64,000 nucleotides of DNA from Lyngbya sp. HA4199-MV5 (GCA_019359375.1 JAHHHL010000016.1:80098-144097); one strand, 5' to 3'; numbered from the stretch's first letter, positions 34,126 through 43,711 are shown. Notes: generated by a model not told the origin, from the letters alone. Made by a program: numbers and translations.

Positions 34126-36291
34126 TCACGCAGAGAGGTAGGTGTAGCGGCTCAAGCTCCGCTCGTAGTTTTGCAGCAGCAGTTGGGAGTCTTGCAGGGT
34201 AATGCGCTTTTCTCGGAGTGCCAGTTCGGTTTGCTGACGGATGCTTTCGATGAGATCTTCGGAGTCGTACTGGACGTAACCCAACACTTCCGTCATCGTG
34301 TCGCCTTTGACGACGTGTTCAATCTCGTAGCCTTTGGGCGTGAGGTGAATGTGTACCGCATTGGTATCGCCAAACAGGTTGTGCAGGTTGCCCATGATTT
34401 CCTGGTAGGCACCGCCGAGGAACATGCCCAGGTAGTAGGGTTCGTGGGAGTGGGGAGTGGGGAGTGGGGAGTGGGGAGTGGGGAGTGGGGAGTTTTGAGT
34501 TTTGAGTTCCTGCAATCCCCTTGCTCCCTCTGCCTCCCTATCTTCCCCTGCTGCCCCTGCTCCCTCTGCCCTCTGCCCTCTGCCTTCTGCCTTCCTAAGT
34601 GGATGCAATTCTAAAACAGGTTTTACATCTTTCAAATCGATGAATTGATCAATTTTGCCGTCGCTGTCGCAGGTGAGGTCGGCGAGGGTAGCGCGTTGGG
34701 CGGGTTCTTCATCCAGGCGATGGATGGGCATGATGGGGAAGAGTTGGTCGATCGCCCAGCTATCGGGTGCCGATTGGAAGACGGATAGATTGATGTAGTA
34801 GATCGATGCCATGATCTTTTCCAGATCTTCCAAGTCATCGGGGACGTATTCTTGCTGACGAGCGATCGCCAGAATTTTCTCACAGCAAACCCAGTAGAGG
34901 CGTTCGGCTCTGGCGCGTTCGGGCAAGCTGACGTAGCCGAAGTTAAACAGGCTAATGGCTTCTTCTTTGAACTGAGTGGCATCGTGGTATGCCTCCTGAT
35001 AGTTCTCGACGGTGATGGATTCGTAGGTTTCGTAAAGGTTGCGGATGATGAGATGTTCGGTTTCCTGGACGGGTTCCGGTATGCCAGAGGGCACTTCGCT
35101 GGTGCTGAGGACATTGAACACGAGGACGGATTGATGGGATGCGATCGCCCGCCCACTTTCGCTTACCAGCGTGGGGACAGGTAACTTACGCTCATCGCAG
35201 GCTTCTTTGACTTCCGCAATGACATCGTTCGCGTAATTCTGCATGTTGTAGTTTTTGGAGGCGTAGAAGTTGGTTTTGGAGCCGTCGTAATCCACGCCCA
35301 ACCCGCCGCCCACATCCAGGTACTTCATGTCTGCGCCTAGTTTTGCCAGTTCGACATAAATTTGACTTGCCTCTTGAATGGCGGTTTTGACCACGGCGAT
35401 CGACGAGATTTGGGAACCGATGTGGTAGTGCAGCAGTTGTAGCGAGTCCAGCATGTTTGCTGCGCTGAGTTGCTCCACCGTGCTAAGAATTTCGGGAACG
35501 GTTAAGCCAAACTTGGCGCGATCGCCGGCTGAGGTACCCCAGCGTCCCACGCCTTTGCTGCTAAGTTTGGCACGCACACCCAGGATGGGACGAATGCCCA
35601 ATTTGCGACCCGCTTCAATGACCAGCGGCACTTCTTCAATTTGTTCCAGCACGATGATCGGGGTTTGCCCCAACTGCTGTGCCAGAATTGCCATTTCAAC
35701 GTATTCCCGGTCTTTGTAGCCGTTGCAAATCAGCAAAGCACCAGGAGTCTTAAGCGTTGCCAGGGCAATCATGAGTTCAGGCTTTGATCCCGCTTCTAAG
35801 CCGAACTGGTGGGGCTTACCAAAGCGAACCAGATCTTCGACCAGATGCCGCTGCTGGTTGCACTTAACGGGAAAGACCCCGCGATAGACACCGGGATAGT
35901 TGTAGCGAGCGATCGCTTTAGCAAACACGGCATTTAACCGCTCAATTCGATCTTCGAGAATGTCTGAGAAGCGGATTAGCAGCGGCAAGCCCAAATTCCG
36001 CTGTTTGAGGGCATTCACAAGGTCAAAGAGATCCAGGGAGCCACCCCGATCGCCTTCGGGAGAAACGGTGACGTGTCCGGCAGCGTTGATCGAAAAGTAG
36101 GGTTCGCCCCAACCCGTAATGCGGTAGAGTTCCTCACTTTTTTCGATCGACCAGGTAGGGGTGGAGCCGTTGCCGTTGGTTTCAGTGGTACCGTTACTCG
36201 ATTGTGCAGCAGCCTTTCCGGTTGCGCGATCGGTTACCTCGATCTCACCCTTCTCTGAACCAGCCTTCGCAGCGGTTGACCGTGCCCCCAT
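34126..36291 (-). CDS. speA: Biosynthetic arginine decarboxylase SpeA
   Basis: 721 residues from the ATG at 36291, preceded by GGCAGGAAACA; an upstream TTG is unlikely. A PLP-dependent fold type III enzyme that makes agmatine from arginine for polyamines. PLP lysine in GVFPVKCNQQRHLVEDL; other markers are FGLEAGSKPELMIAL, KYLDVGGGLGVDYDG, SESGRAIASHQSVLVFNVL, and YYLGMFLGGAYQEIMGNLHN near the C-terminus. About 49 residues just before YYLGMFLGG (KAEGRGQRAEG to SPLPTPHSPLPT) are translated heptamer repeats inserted in frame; both sides are conserved, so the enzyme is probably functional. Confidence 0.93.
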   Translation of the reverse strand: MGARSTAAKAGSEKGEIEVTDRATGKAAAQSSNGTTETNGNGSTPTWSIEKSEELYRITGWGEPYFSINAAGHVTVSPEGDRGGSLDLFDLVNALKQRNLGLPLLIRFSDILEDRIERLNAVFAKAIARYNYPGVYRGVFPVKCNQQRHLVEDLVRFGKPHQFGLEAGSKPELMIALATLKTPGALLICNGYKDREYVEMAILAQQLGQTPIIVLEQIEEVPLVIEAGRKLGIRPILGVRAKLSSKGVGRWGTSAGDRAKFGLTVPEILSTVEQLSAANMLDSLQLLHYHIGSQISSIAVVKTAIQEASQIYVELAKLGADMKYLDVGGGLGVDYDGSKTNFYASKNYNMQNYANDVIAEVKEACDERKLPVPTLVSESGRAIASHQSVLVFNVLSTSEVPSGIPEPVQETEHLIIRNLYETYESITVENYQEAYHDATQFKEEAISLFNFGYVSLPERARAERLYWVCCEKILAIARQQEYVPDDLEDLEKIMASIYYINLSVFQSAPDSWAIDQLFPIMPIHRLDEEPAQRATLADLTCDSDGKIDQFIDLKDVKPVLELHPLRKAEGRGQRAEGAGAAGEDREAEGARGLQELKTQNSPLPTPHSPLPTPHSHEPYYLGMFLGGAYQEIMGNLHNLFGDTNAVHIHLTPKGYEIEHVVKGDTMTEVLGYVQYDSEDLIESIRQQTELALREKRITLQDSQLLLQNYERSLSRYTYLSA
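34438..34598. repeat. Heptamer repeats inserted in frame within speA
   Basis: On the plus strand the block holds GGGAGTG units (about 8), a TTTTGAG pair, and CTGCCCT/CTGCCTT units (about 5). It is read by the minus-strand gene as 7-residue motifs (SPLPTPH, GRGQRAE). The same heptamers fill intergenic gaps elsewhere in the window. Confidence 0.85.
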
Positions 36292-36375
36292 TGTTTCCTG
36301 CCCTCGCGATCGTTCTTGAAGTGCTAGTCTATCGCATCCCTTCTGCTGTCGGAGGTAAGGCAGGGCACTCAACGG

Positions 36376-36879
36376 CTATTCAGAATCTAGCTCTTCGGTC
36401 TTGGGCGTTGGCGGTGTTGAAGGGGTGAAGGTCGGCGCAGGTGTGGGAGTTGGAGTAGGGGTTGGAGGCGGTGTGGGTGCAGGTGTGGGTGTAGGCGTTG
36501 CCGCAATGGGTGCGCGAGTGGGTAGGGGTTCGGGCGTGCTTTCGATGCCAAGCTGGTTTTTTGCAGTAGCGATCGCGCTCGTCAGCGCTGACTTACTGGC
36601 TTCGAGTATCCCCTGACCCGCATCTTGAGCCACGCGATCGGTCTTAGGCGTTTCAAAATTGTTGATCCACTCGCGGGTACTCCAGCCTGTGCGATAGCCC
36701 GTCCGCCAAAGCCAGTCGCCAAACACCAGAGTCAAGCAGATGACCAACCAGAACAGGTAGCCCGTTTCTTTGAGAATCAACCAGGTGGTGGAAACCGTTT
36801 GAGTGTAGGTTGCACCTGTGGCAGGGTCTTTGATAATGCCCCAGACTTTTGTCGCTTGCGATTGAACTTGGTTATTCAT
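36376..36879 (-). CDS. Single-pass membrane protein with Pro/Thr-rich tail
   Basis: 167 residues from the ATG at 36879, chosen for its GAGGAGATATGAG ribosome-binding site; a GTG at 36924 is less likely. Residues ~35-57 (LKETGYLFWLVICLTLVFGD) form one membrane helix, followed by an amphipathic region and a low-complexity tail of TPTPAPTPPPTPTP repeats (~115-160). No domain recognised. It is divergent from trhO (130 bases away), and its stop lies 84 bases before speA, so it may be co-transcribed with speA. Confidence 0.7.
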   Translation of the reverse strand: MNNQVQSQATKVWGIIKDPATGATYTQTVSTTWLILKETGYLFWLVICLTLVFGDWLWRTGYRTGWSTREWINNFETPKTDRVAQDAGQGILEASKSALTSAIATAKNQLGIESTPEPLPTRAPIAATPTPTPAPTPPPTPTPTPTPAPTFTPSTPPTPKTEELDSE

Positions 36880-37009
36880 CTCATATCTCCTCATGCCCTG
36901 GCGACACAGTACGATCGTCTTCACTAGAATATCTAAACTGGCGTAAAGATTCCCTGTCGTAAGCCAGATCTCTCACTTCTCTAAAGATTCCCCTTGCGTT
37001 GATGCGGAT

Positions 37010-37894
37010 ATGACGTTTGTTGTTGCGACGCTGTATAAATTTGTCAGGCTACCGGATGCGGCTGAGCTACAGCCGTCCGTGTTGGCGCAGTGCCAGTTGC
37101 AGGGCGTGAAGGGCACTCTTTTGCTAGCAGAAGAAGGAATCAACGGCACGATCGCGGGTGCTCGTGAGGCGATCGATGCTGTCCTGTCTTTTCTCCGCGC
37201 CGATCCTCGTCTCGCTGATTTGGAGCACAAGGAATCGTTTGCAGAGATGCAGCCGTTCGATCGTATGAAGGTGCGGCTCAAAGCAGAAATTGTGACGATC
37301 GGCGTACCAGAAGCCGATCCAAACGCTCAAGTGGGCACCTACGTTGATCCAAAAGATTGGAACACCTTGATCGCTGCTCCTGATGTCACCGTTATTGACA
37401 CTCGTAATGACTACGAAGTGAGCATCGGCAGCTTTCAGGGGGCAGCCAATCCCCAGACGCGATCGTTTCGCCAGTTCCCCGCATACGTTCGCACCCACCT
37501 CGATCCGGCTCAGCACAAGAAGGTTGCCCTTTTCTGCACGGGCGGCATTCGGTGCGAAAAAGCCTCTGCATTCATGCTGGCGCAAGGGTTCAAGGAAGTC
37601 TATCACCTCAAAGGCGGCATTCTGAAATATTTGGAGGACGTGCCGCCCGACGAAAGCTTGTGGGAGGGCGAATGTTTTGTTTTCGATCAACGGGTCGCGG
37701 TGCAGCATGGGCTAGAACTCGGCACCCATGCGATGTGTCGTCGTTGTGGTCATCCCATTTCTGAAGAAGACAAGGCTTCTCCAGCTTACGAAGATGGCAT
37801 TGCTTGCCCTCATTGCGTCGATCAATTCACAGAAGCTAAGCGAAATTGTCAAGAAGCACGGCGACAGCAAGTACGTCAGGACATTAGGTTTTGA
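37010..37894 (+). CDS. trhO: tRNA uridine(34) hydroxylase TrhO (rhodanese-like, UPF0176)
   Basis: 294 residues. An N-terminal ferredoxin-like domain ([37 protein letters not shown]) precedes a rhodanese domain (~125-225) with [18 protein letters not shown] and the active-site loop [17 protein letters not shown]-terminal zinc-binding-like part carries [10 protein letters not shown] and IACPHCVDQ. The family catalyses prephenate-independent hydroxylation of tRNA U34 (ho5U). Length matches the family. No operon partner on this strand. Confidence 0.92.
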   Translation: MTFVVATLYKFVRLPDAAELQPSVLAQCQLQGVKGTLLLAEEGINGTIAGAREAIDAVLSFLRADPRLADLEHKESFAEMQPFDRMKVRLKAEIVTIGVPEADPNAQVGTYVDPKDWNTLIAAPDVTVIDTRNDYEVSIGSFQGAANPQTRSFRQFPAYVRTHLDPAQHKKVALFCTGGIRCEKASAFMLAQGFKEVYHLKGGILKYLEDVPPDESLWEGECFVFDQRVAVQHGLELGTHAMCRRCGHPISEEDKASPAYEDGIACPHCVDQFTEAKRNCQEARRQQVRQDIRF

Positions 37895-37996
37895 GTTGAA
37901 CCAGTGGTTAATAGTTAGTGGTACAGCGTTAAGGATCGAGTAAGTCAGTTTCTGTGATTTTCCTACTGTCGTACAGTAAAAGCTACTGATTTCTGC

Positions 37997-38239
37997 ATGA
38001 AAATTGCCAATTGCCCAATCTGTGGGTTGCCTTGGGCAGAAGCGATCGAGGAAGAAGAGTTGCGCTGCTCATTCTGGATCTGCGATTGCTGCGGATGCGA
38101 GTATGGATATGACGACTATCCGACATACCGCGAAACCTGGATCAGGCAAGGAGCACCCTGGTTCAATCAGAAAAAGCGTCCAAAAAATTGGAACTTAGAA
38201 GAGCAGTTGAAACACATGATTGTCAACTGGAATGCCTGA
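37997..38239 (+). CDS. Small zinc-ribbon-like protein of unknown function
   Basis: 80 residues. CPICGLPW at the N-terminus and CDCCGCEYGYDD in the middle form a CxxC...CxxC pair likely to bind zinc, followed by TWIRQGAPWFNQKKRPKNWN. Similar small proteins occur singly in many bacteria without assigned function. The ATG at 37997 lacks a strong ribosome-binding site. It precedes the brnT/brnA pair by 70 bases on the same strand but has no evident link to it. Confidence 0.65.
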   Translation: MKIANCPICGLPWAEAIEEEELRCSFWICDCCGCEYGYDDYPTYRETWIRQGAPWFNQKKRPKNWNLEEQLKHMIVNWNA

Positions 38240-38309
38240 TGAGATGAATCTGTCTTGGCTAGAGTGCACAATAATAAAGAAGAGCCTGATTAGTATTGCC
38301 TGAGCCTTC

Positions 38310-38588
38310 ATGCAGTTTGAGTGGGATGAAGCGAAAAATTTAGAGAATATCGGCAAACACGAGATTGATTTCGCAGATGTTCCTGAGATGTTTCAGAACC
38401 CAATGCTCATTGAGCTAGATGATCGTTTTGATTATGGCGAAGACCGTTGGTTTGGTATTGGCTTCCTTGGTAATGGCATAGCGGTTGTTGTTTGGACAGA
38501 GCGGCAGAATGACGTGATGCGGATCATTTCAGCACGAAGGGCAAATCGGTATGAGCGACAAAGACTTGAGCAATACCTCTCGTACTAA
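38310..38588 (+). CDS. brnT: BrnT family toxin
   Basis: 92 residues. The start FEWDEAKNLENIGKHEIDF is the BrnT signature, followed by RWFGIGFLGNGIAVVVWTER and the terminal RIISARRANRYERQRLEQYL, the conserved Arg-rich RNase-like end. BrnT is a RelE-fold ribonuclease toxin. The toxin gene comes first, as is usual for this type, and its 3' end overlaps the antitoxin gene by 38 bases. Confidence 0.92.
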   Translation: MQFEWDEAKNLENIGKHEIDFADVPEMFQNPMLIELDDRFDYGEDRWFGIGFLGNGIAVVVWTERQNDVMRIISARRANRYERQRLEQYLSY

Positions 38589-38829
38589 TTGGGCAGCACT
38601 TGAGGCAGAGTCAGATGAGGGGATTGATTATTCTGACATCCCACCGTTGACGGAAGCGTTTTTTGAGAAGGCTACTTTAAGGATTCCTGCCGCTCACGCC
38701 CAGCAACTGGTTCAGATTGACCCAGATGTTTTGACATGGTTTCAATCCCAAGGCGGAGAATATCAAGCTTTAATCAATGCAGTTCTCCGGCGTTATGCAG
38801 AGAGCAACGATGAACGGTCAGCCGTCTAA
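38551..38829 (+). CDS. brnA: BrnA family antitoxin
   Basis: 92 residues. The DNA-binding ribbon-helix-helix part lies at the C-terminus: DVLTWFQSQGGEYQALINAVLRRYAES is the BrnA signature. The acidic N-terminus (DEGIDYSDIPPLTEAFFEKA) wraps the toxin. The start lies inside brnT in another frame. BrnA autorepresses the operon in studied systems; no operator was resolved here. Confidence 0.92.
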   Translation: MSDKDLSNTSRTNWAALEAESDEGIDYSDIPPLTEAFFEKATLRIPAAHAQQLVQIDPDVLTWFQSQGGEYQALINAVLRRYAESNDERSAV

Positions 38830-38851
38830 CCATTCGACCGTCTGAACCCAA

Positions 38852-39289
38852 TCAAACTGACGGTTCAGCCGCCTGCTTGAGACGCTCTAGCCAGCTTTGC
38901 AGTGAGGTGTCCAGCGTTTTCTGCATCATGCCTTTGAGTAGGCTCACCAGCCACCCGTCAAAGGATTCTTCGGTTTTGACTAGAACGCCGTCTGATTGGG
39001 GTTCTAAAATCCAAATGTGGATGGCTCGTGTGCCAAGCGCTTTACCTGTCCAACTCAGACGATGGTGCGGCTCCACCTCTTGCAACGTGGATTGAATCGT
39101 GGTGCCACCCGCTTTCCAGCGAAACGTTGCACCCGGTTGCAGCAATCCTTCTAGCGTGGCTTCTGCAATGGCGGGATTCCAGGTAGACCAGTGGTGAATG
39201 TCGGTAAGGAGTTGCCAGATTTTTTCGCTGGAGGCGTGAATCAAAATTTCGTGACGCGCGATCGCGGGTGCCGTTGTGTTGATGTCCAT
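38852..39289 (-). CDS. SRPBCC (START-like) family protein
   Basis: 145 residues from the ATG at 39289; an ATG at 39316 is the alternative. HEILIHASSEKIWQLLTDI, WSTWNPAIAEATLEG, FRWKAGGTTIQSTLQEVEPH and FDGWLVSLLKGMMQKTLDTS follow the polyketide cyclase/dehydrase-like helix-grip fold that binds hydrophobic ligands. It lies 64 bases downstream of the Crp-like regulator on the same strand, so the pair may be co-transcribed. Ligand unknown. Confidence 0.85.
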   Translation of the reverse strand: MDINTTAPAIARHEILIHASSEKIWQLLTDIHHWSTWNPAIAEATLEGLLQPGATFRWKAGGTTIQSTLQEVEPHHRLSWTGKALGTRAIHIWILEPQSDGVLVKTEESFDGWLVSLLKGMMQKTLDTSLQSWLERLKQAAEPSV

Positions 39290-39353
39290 TGGGGTTCTCG
39301 ATGTCAGCACGCTCATGCTACTGGCACTCGATCGCTCCCTGCATTGACGTGGG

Positions 39354-39935
39354 TTAAGTCAGCCCTCGCTGAGCCACTCTGCGCTTCAAACGGCTGAGCG
39401 ATTCGGCTTCAAGACCAAGATAGGAGGCAACATAATGCTGAGGAAGGCGCTGCAAAAGCTGTGGATCTGTTTTCAACAAATGCAAATAGCGTTGCTCTGG
39501 AGAATCGCGGTACAGCGACAGCAGGCGATCGCGCAACCGAAACGCCAGATGCTCAACGATTAGCCGCAGTAGGCGTTGCCCATCGGGTGCGGCTTCCAGG
39601 GTTTGTATGACTTGACGGTTGACCAGGAGCACGTCGGACGCTTCGATCGCCTGACAGGAAAAGCACGCGGGTTGCTGTTGCCGAAAGCTCTGGTAGTCCC
39701 CAAAAACGTGATGCTCAGGATGAAAAAACAGCGTGAGTTCTTTGCCGTCTTTGAGAAAGAACATGCGTAGACAGCCGCTCAGCGTCAAACCGACAAACTC
39801 ACACCGATCGCCCTCCTGAAAGAGATATTCTCCCTTGCGTAGGGGTTTTGACCTTAGCAGCGGCTCTACCAGGTTCCAGTCCAGGGAGAACTGAGGCGCA
39901 ATTTGTTGAATAAACGTGTCCAGCGGTTCGTACAC
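39354..39935 (-). CDS. Crp/Fnr family cyclic-nucleotide-binding-domain regulator
   Basis: 193 residues with a GTG start. A cNMP-binding beta-barrel (LRKGEYLFQEGDRCEFVGL, GCLRMFFLKDGKELTLFFH, VFGDYQSFRQQQPACFSCQA) is followed by the long dimer helix (IVEHLAFRLRDRLLSLYRD) and a short helix-turn-helix (LPQHYVASYLGLEAESLSRLKR). The phosphate-binding cassette is not canonical, so it may not bind cAMP. Members of this subfamily often sit next to the oxidoreductase or SRPBCC gene they control, which fits the gene downstream. Confidence 0.87.
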   Translation of the reverse strand: MYEPLDTFIQQIAPQFSLDWNLVEPLLRSKPLRKGEYLFQEGDRCEFVGLTLSGCLRMFFLKDGKELTLFFHPEHHVFGDYQSFRQQQPACFSCQAIEASDVLLVNRQVIQTLEAAPDGQRLLRLIVEHLAFRLRDRLLSLYRDSPEQRYLHLLKTDPQLLQRLPQHYVASYLGLEAESLSRLKRRVAQRGLT

Positions 39936-39955
39936 GGCAATACCCTAATACCTTT

Positions 39956-39985
39956 TGTAGGGATGTTGCATTGAACGTCCCTACA
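39956..39985. repeat. GTAGGG palindrome family, copy 2
   Basis: TGTAGGGATGTT (39956-39967) pairs with AACGTCCCTACA (39974-39985), with one G-T pair, around a 6-base loop. It lies between the O-methyltransferase stop and the regulator start. Confidence 0.75.
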
Positions 39986-40014
39986 GACGCAACCAACATT
40001 TTGCACCCGATCGC

Positions 40015-40677
40015 CTAATGCTTGCGTGCCAAAGTTAAACCATCACCGATCGGTACCAGGCTGAGACTTACCCGCGAGTCTTGATGTAGTTTTTCGTTCA
40101 AAGCGCGGATGCAGTTGGTGCTGTTGTCTTGCACCTGGGGATCTGCCACCTGCCCGTACCAGAGCACGTTATCGATCGCCACTAGCCCGCCCGATCGCAC
40201 CAGTTGCAGCGATCGTTCGTAGTAGCCATCGTAGTTACTCTTATCCGCATCAATAAACGCAAAATCAAACGTGCCTGCCTGTCCAGCCGCCAGCAGTGCG
40301 TCTAACGTTTCCAGAGCGGGGGCGATGTGGAGGTCAATTTTGTCAGCGACTCCGGCTTGTTGCCAATAGCGACGGGCGATCGACGTATACTCTTCGCTTA
40401 CATCGCAGGCAATCACCTTCCCATCGGACGGCAACGCCAGTGCCACGACCAGCGCACTATAGCCTGTAAATACGCCTACCTCCAGCGTTTTCTTTGCGCC
40501 CATCAACTGCACCAGCAGCGCCATCAACTGCCCCTGCTCTGGCGAGATCTGCATCCGGCTCATGGAGTGCTGGGCGGTTTCCTGCCGTAGCTGAGTAAGA
40601 ATCCCTGGTTCGCGCAAGGAGACGGCTTGAAAGTAGCGGTAGAGGCGATCGTCGAGATTAATGGATTGGTTAGACAT
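40015..40677 (-). CDS. SAM-dependent O-methyltransferase (class I, CCoAOMT-like)
   Basis: 220 residues from the ATG at 40677; the upstream extension of the frame translates low-complexity DNA. A Rossmann methyltransferase of the O-methyltransferase family 3: KKTLEVGVFTGYSALVVALA (SAM motif I), GKVIACDVSEEYTSIARRYW, FDFAFIDADKSNYDGYYE and GGLVAIDNVLWYGQV (metal and active-site region). The acceptor is unknown, typically a catechol or phenolic compound. No biosynthetic cluster surrounds it. Confidence 0.9.
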   Translation of the reverse strand: MSNQSINLDDRLYRYFQAVSLREPGILTQLRQETAQHSMSRMQISPEQGQLMALLVQLMGAKKTLEVGVFTGYSALVVALALPSDGKVIACDVSEEYTSIARRYWQQAGVADKIDLHIAPALETLDALLAAGQAGTFDFAFIDADKSNYDGYYERSLQLVRSGGLVAIDNVLWYGQVADPQVQDNSTNCIRALNEKLHQDSRVSLSLVPIGDGLTLARKH

Positions 40678-40754
40678 GGGGAGGGGACAGGTGAGGGGTG
40701 AGGAGTGAGGGGGCGAAAAGGGAAGTGTTGAGTGTTGAGCAGTCAAGGCTTGGC

Positions 40755-41030
40755 ACTCGGAGTATCAAGGTTTGAGGTCAGAAGGTTGAGCCTGGAACTC
40801 GGAGCGTCATGGTTAGAACTCGGAGTGTCATGTTTGGAACTTGGAGTGTCGAGCTTAGAACTCAGAACATGGAGGGCTGAACTCGGAGTGTCATGTTTGG
40901 AACTCGGAAAGTCGAGCCTGGAAGTCGAAAAGTCGAGCCTGGAAGTCGGAAAGTGGAGCGTGGAACTCGGAAGGTCGAGCCTGGAGGTCGGAAAGTGGAG
41001 CGTGGAACTCGGAAGGTCAAGGCTTAAGCT
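40755..41030. repeat. 21-bp (3 x 7) tandem repeat array
   Basis: About 13 diverged copies of a 21-base unit like GGAACTCGGAGTGTCATGTTT. The frame that is open through it (40732-41220) yields LELGVSC/LEVGKSS repeats and has no other coding features, so I regard it as non-coding. It is followed by CTCCTCA heptamers (41080-41135) that run into the 3' end of rsmH. Confidence 0.8.
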
Positions 41031-41079
41031 GAAAAAACTCACATCACAGTCTCCCCCTTGCCTTTTGCCTCCTCCCCCT

Positions 41080-41112
<33 letters not shown>

Positions 41113-41115
41113 TCC

Positions 41116-42039
41116 TCACTCCTCACTCCTCAACCTCTCCGCAATTCTCAACTTCGCCGATCGCGCCCTTACATTTTCTGCCACTTCGTCATCCTGAGGC
41201 AAAATCGGCTTTTTCGTTAGCACTTTCAGCAATTCTGACTCGCGGAACCGATGTTTCACAATGCGGTCTTCGAGGCTGTGGAAGCTGATGATGGCAAGTT
41301 TGCCGCCCGGTTTGAGCCAGTGAGGGGCACGATCGATCAACGTTTCCAGCACGCTCAATTCTTGATTGACGGCAATTCTCAAGGCTTGAAAGACCCGTGT
41401 AGCAGGATGGATGCGTCCGTAGCGATAAGACTTGGGCACAGAGTAGGCGATCGCCTCTGCCAGTTCTGTCGTGGTTTCAAACGGTCTTCGCTCAACAATT
41501 CGACGGGCAATGCGGCGCGAAAGCCGTTCTTCGCCATAGGTGTAGAAGATATCGGCGAGCTTCACTTCTTCCCAATGGTTAATGATGTTGGCAGCAGTCA
41601 AGTCTTGCCGCTGATCCATCCGCATATCCAGCGGAGCCGTGTGGCGAAAACTAAAGCCGCGATCGGGAATGTCAAACTGAGCCGAACTCACGCCCAGATC
41701 TGCCAGAATGCCATCAAATTTTTGTTCTCCTGGTTGAAAATTGGCAAAGTTGGTGTGCTGAAACTGAACACGATCGCTGAACTCAGCTAGTTTTGCCTGC
41801 GCGGCTGCGATCGCTTGCTCATCCTGGTCGATCGCCGTCACCTGGACATCCGCTGCTGCTGCCAAAATCAACGCACTGTGCCCACCCCCGCCAACCGTGG
41901 CATCCAGATAATGACCGCCCGATCGCACAGCTAACCCGTCCAGCACCTCACGACTCAGGACGGGAATATGGACGAATGCTTCTAGAGGCGAATCGGGCAA
42001 GTCGGGTGCGTCAGAAGGTAGTTCTTGTACAGGTGGCAT
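41116..42039 (-). CDS. rsmH: 16S rRNA (cytosine(1402)-N4)-methyltransferase RsmH
   Basis: 307 residues from the ATG at 42039; a TTG four codons upstream is possible. [32 protein letters not shown] is the conserved start region, followed by [45 protein letters not shown] and [21 protein letters not shown], all diagnostic of MraW/RsmH. It modifies the ribosomal P site. It lacks the usual division-cluster neighbours, which is normal in cyanobacteria. The C-terminus abuts heptamer repeats. Confidence 0.95.
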   Translation of the reverse strand: MPPVQELPSDAPDLPDSPLEAFVHIPVLSREVLDGLAVRSGGHYLDATVGGGGHSALILAAAADVQVTAIDQDEQAIAAAQAKLAEFSDRVQFQHTNFANFQPGEQKFDGILADLGVSSAQFDIPDRGFSFRHTAPLDMRMDQRQDLTAANIINHWEEVKLADIFYTYGEERLSRRIARRIVERRPFETTTELAEAIAYSVPKSYRYGRIHPATRVFQALRIAVNQELSVLETLIDRAPHWLKPGGKLAIISFHSLEDRIVKHRFRESELLKVLTKKPILPQDDEVAENVRARSAKLRIAERLRSEE

Positions 42040-42453
42040 GGAGGAAGGCAAGGGGCAGAGGGGACAGGGGAGGCAGGGGGCAGGGGGCAGAAGGGATGAG
42101 GGGTGAGGGATGAAAGTTAAGAATCAATCAGCGATCGGTTTTTTAGCTTTTAGCCTTTCCTACTCCCCACTCCCTACTCCCCACTCCCCACCCCTCACTC
42201 CTTACCCCTCACCTCTCACTTCTTACTAAGAGCATTCGACCCTACTCTATCGTTTTCCTTTCAAAGCTTGATGACGATCGCCGTTAGCTTCGACACCTTC
42301 TCTGGTCGAACAGTCCCTATAATCTAAGAGAATGCTGCATAAGTTGTTGGTTTTAAGTTGTTAGTTGTTAGACATCCTCTTCACTAACAACCAAAAACTA
42401 AAAACTAAAAACTGAGAACTAATCCAACTGCCGACACAGGAGACTGTCCATCT
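42040..42453. repeat. Heptamer-repeat-rich gap upstream of rsmH and ndhH
   Basis: Between divergent genes. GGGGCAG/GGCAGGG units (42052-42090), ACTCCCC/ACTCCCT units (42160-42215), and AACTAAA-type units (42390-42418) lie on either side of a unique segment (~42235-42345) that probably holds the ndhH promoter. No gene. Confidence 0.7.
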
Positions 42454-43638
42454 ATGACAATGATCGAGACGAAGACAGAACCCATGGTGATTAACATGGG
42501 TCCTCACCATCCCTCGACGCACGGCTGCTTTCGCCTGGTGGTGACGCTGGATGGTGAAAATGTCATCGACTGTGAGCCTGTGTTGGGCTACCTGCATCGA
42601 GGCATGGAAAAGATTGCCGAGAACCGTACCAACATCATGTATGTCCCTTACACCAGCCGCTGGGATTACTACGGCGGCATGTTTAACGAAGCGATTACCG
42701 TCAACGCGGTCGAAAAACTCGCCAACGTTCCCGTACCCAAACGCGCCAGCTACATTCGCGTCATCATGCTGGAACTGGGGCGGTTAGTGAACCATTTGCT
42801 GTGGCTAGGACCCTTTGTGGCTGATTTGGGAGCGCAAACGCCGTTCTTTTACACCCTGCGCGATCGCGAGATGATTCTCGACCTGTACGAAGCCGCAACG
42901 GGCTATCGGATGGTCAACCACAACTATTTCCGCATTGGTGGTGTGGCGGCAGATGTGCCCTACGGCTGGATTGATAAGTGTTCGGACTTCTGCACCTACA
43001 TGATGCCTGTCGTCGATGAGTATGAACGGCTGATCACTAACAACCCCATCTTTCGTCGCCGGCTGGAAGGCGTAGGTGTTTTAACCCGCGAGGAAGCCAT
43101 CAACTGGGGCTGTTCTGGACCGATGCTGCGTGCCTCTGGCGTGCAGTGGGATCTGCGTAAAGTGGATCACTACGAATGCTACGACGACTTTGAGTGGAAG
43201 GTTGCGTGGGCAACGGAAGGCGACTGTTTAGCGCGCTACGTGGTGCGGATGGCAGAAATGCGCGAGTCGATCAAGATCATTCAGCAGGCGATCGCAGGCT
43301 TACCCGGTGGACCCTTCGAGAACCTGGAAGCCAAGCGTATAGAGTCAGGTCCCAAGTCACAATGGAACGGGTTTGACTACCAGTACATCGGCAAAAAGAT
43401 TGCGCCCACGTTCAAAATTCCCAAAGGCGAACATTATGTCCGTCTAGAAGCAGGTCGTGGCGAAATGGGAATCTTCATCGTCGGGAACGATACTGTCTTC
43501 CCCTGGCGCTGGAAAATCCGTCCGGGCGATTTCAACAACTTGCAGGTGCTACCCAGCCTGGTGAGAGGCAATAAGGTGGCAGACATTTTCGCCATTTTGG
43601 GCAGCGTTGACGTGGTGATGGGATCGGTCGATCGTTAA
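42454..43638 (+). CDS. ndhH: NAD(P)H-quinone oxidoreductase subunit H (NDH-1)
   Basis: 394 residues, the 49-kDa-type subunit of cyanobacterial NDH-1 at the quinone end of the peripheral arm on thylakoid membranes, used in respiration and cyclic electron flow. Highly conserved blocks: [74 protein letters not shown] and the C-terminal [24 protein letters not shown] precedes the ATG. A terminator hairpin follows at 43687-43711, so it is transcribed alone, as is usual for cyanobacterial ndhH. Confidence 0.98.
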   Translation: MTMIETKTEPMVINMGPHHPSTHGCFRLVVTLDGENVIDCEPVLGYLHRGMEKIAENRTNIMYVPYTSRWDYYGGMFNEAITVNAVEKLANVPVPKRASYIRVIMLELGRLVNHLLWLGPFVADLGAQTPFFYTLRDREMILDLYEAATGYRMVNHNYFRIGGVAADVPYGWIDKCSDFCTYMMPVVDEYERLITNNPIFRRRLEGVGVLTREEAINWGCSGPMLRASGVQWDLRKVDHYECYDDFEWKVAWATEGDCLARYVVRMAEMRESIKIIQQAIAGLPGGPFENLEAKRIESGPKSQWNGFDYQYIGKKIAPTFKIPKGEHYVRLEAGRGEMGIFIVGNDTVFPWRWKIRPGDFNNLQVLPSLVRGNKVADIFAILGSVDVVMGSVDR

Positions 43639-43686
43639 CATCCTTGACTGCATTGGTTGGTTTTACAACTCAAATCAGCATCCAAG

Positions 43687-43711
43687 CCAGGGTTGACTCT
43701 GGCTTTTTTGG
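43687..43711 (+). terminator. Rho-independent terminator of ndhH
   Basis: AGCCAG (43687-43692) and CTGGCT (43701-43706) arms with an 8-base loop, followed by a run of T, about 50 bases after the stop codon. Confidence 0.85.

Noticed and set aside
36401..36616. Gly/Val-rich frame (VGVGVGVGGGVGAG) on the plus strand
   Set aside because: It is the antisense shadow of the Pro/Thr-rich tail of the membrane protein encoded on the minus strand.
40755..41030. CRISPR array
   Set aside because: Units are contiguous 21-bp repeats without unique spacers, and there are no cas genes in the window.
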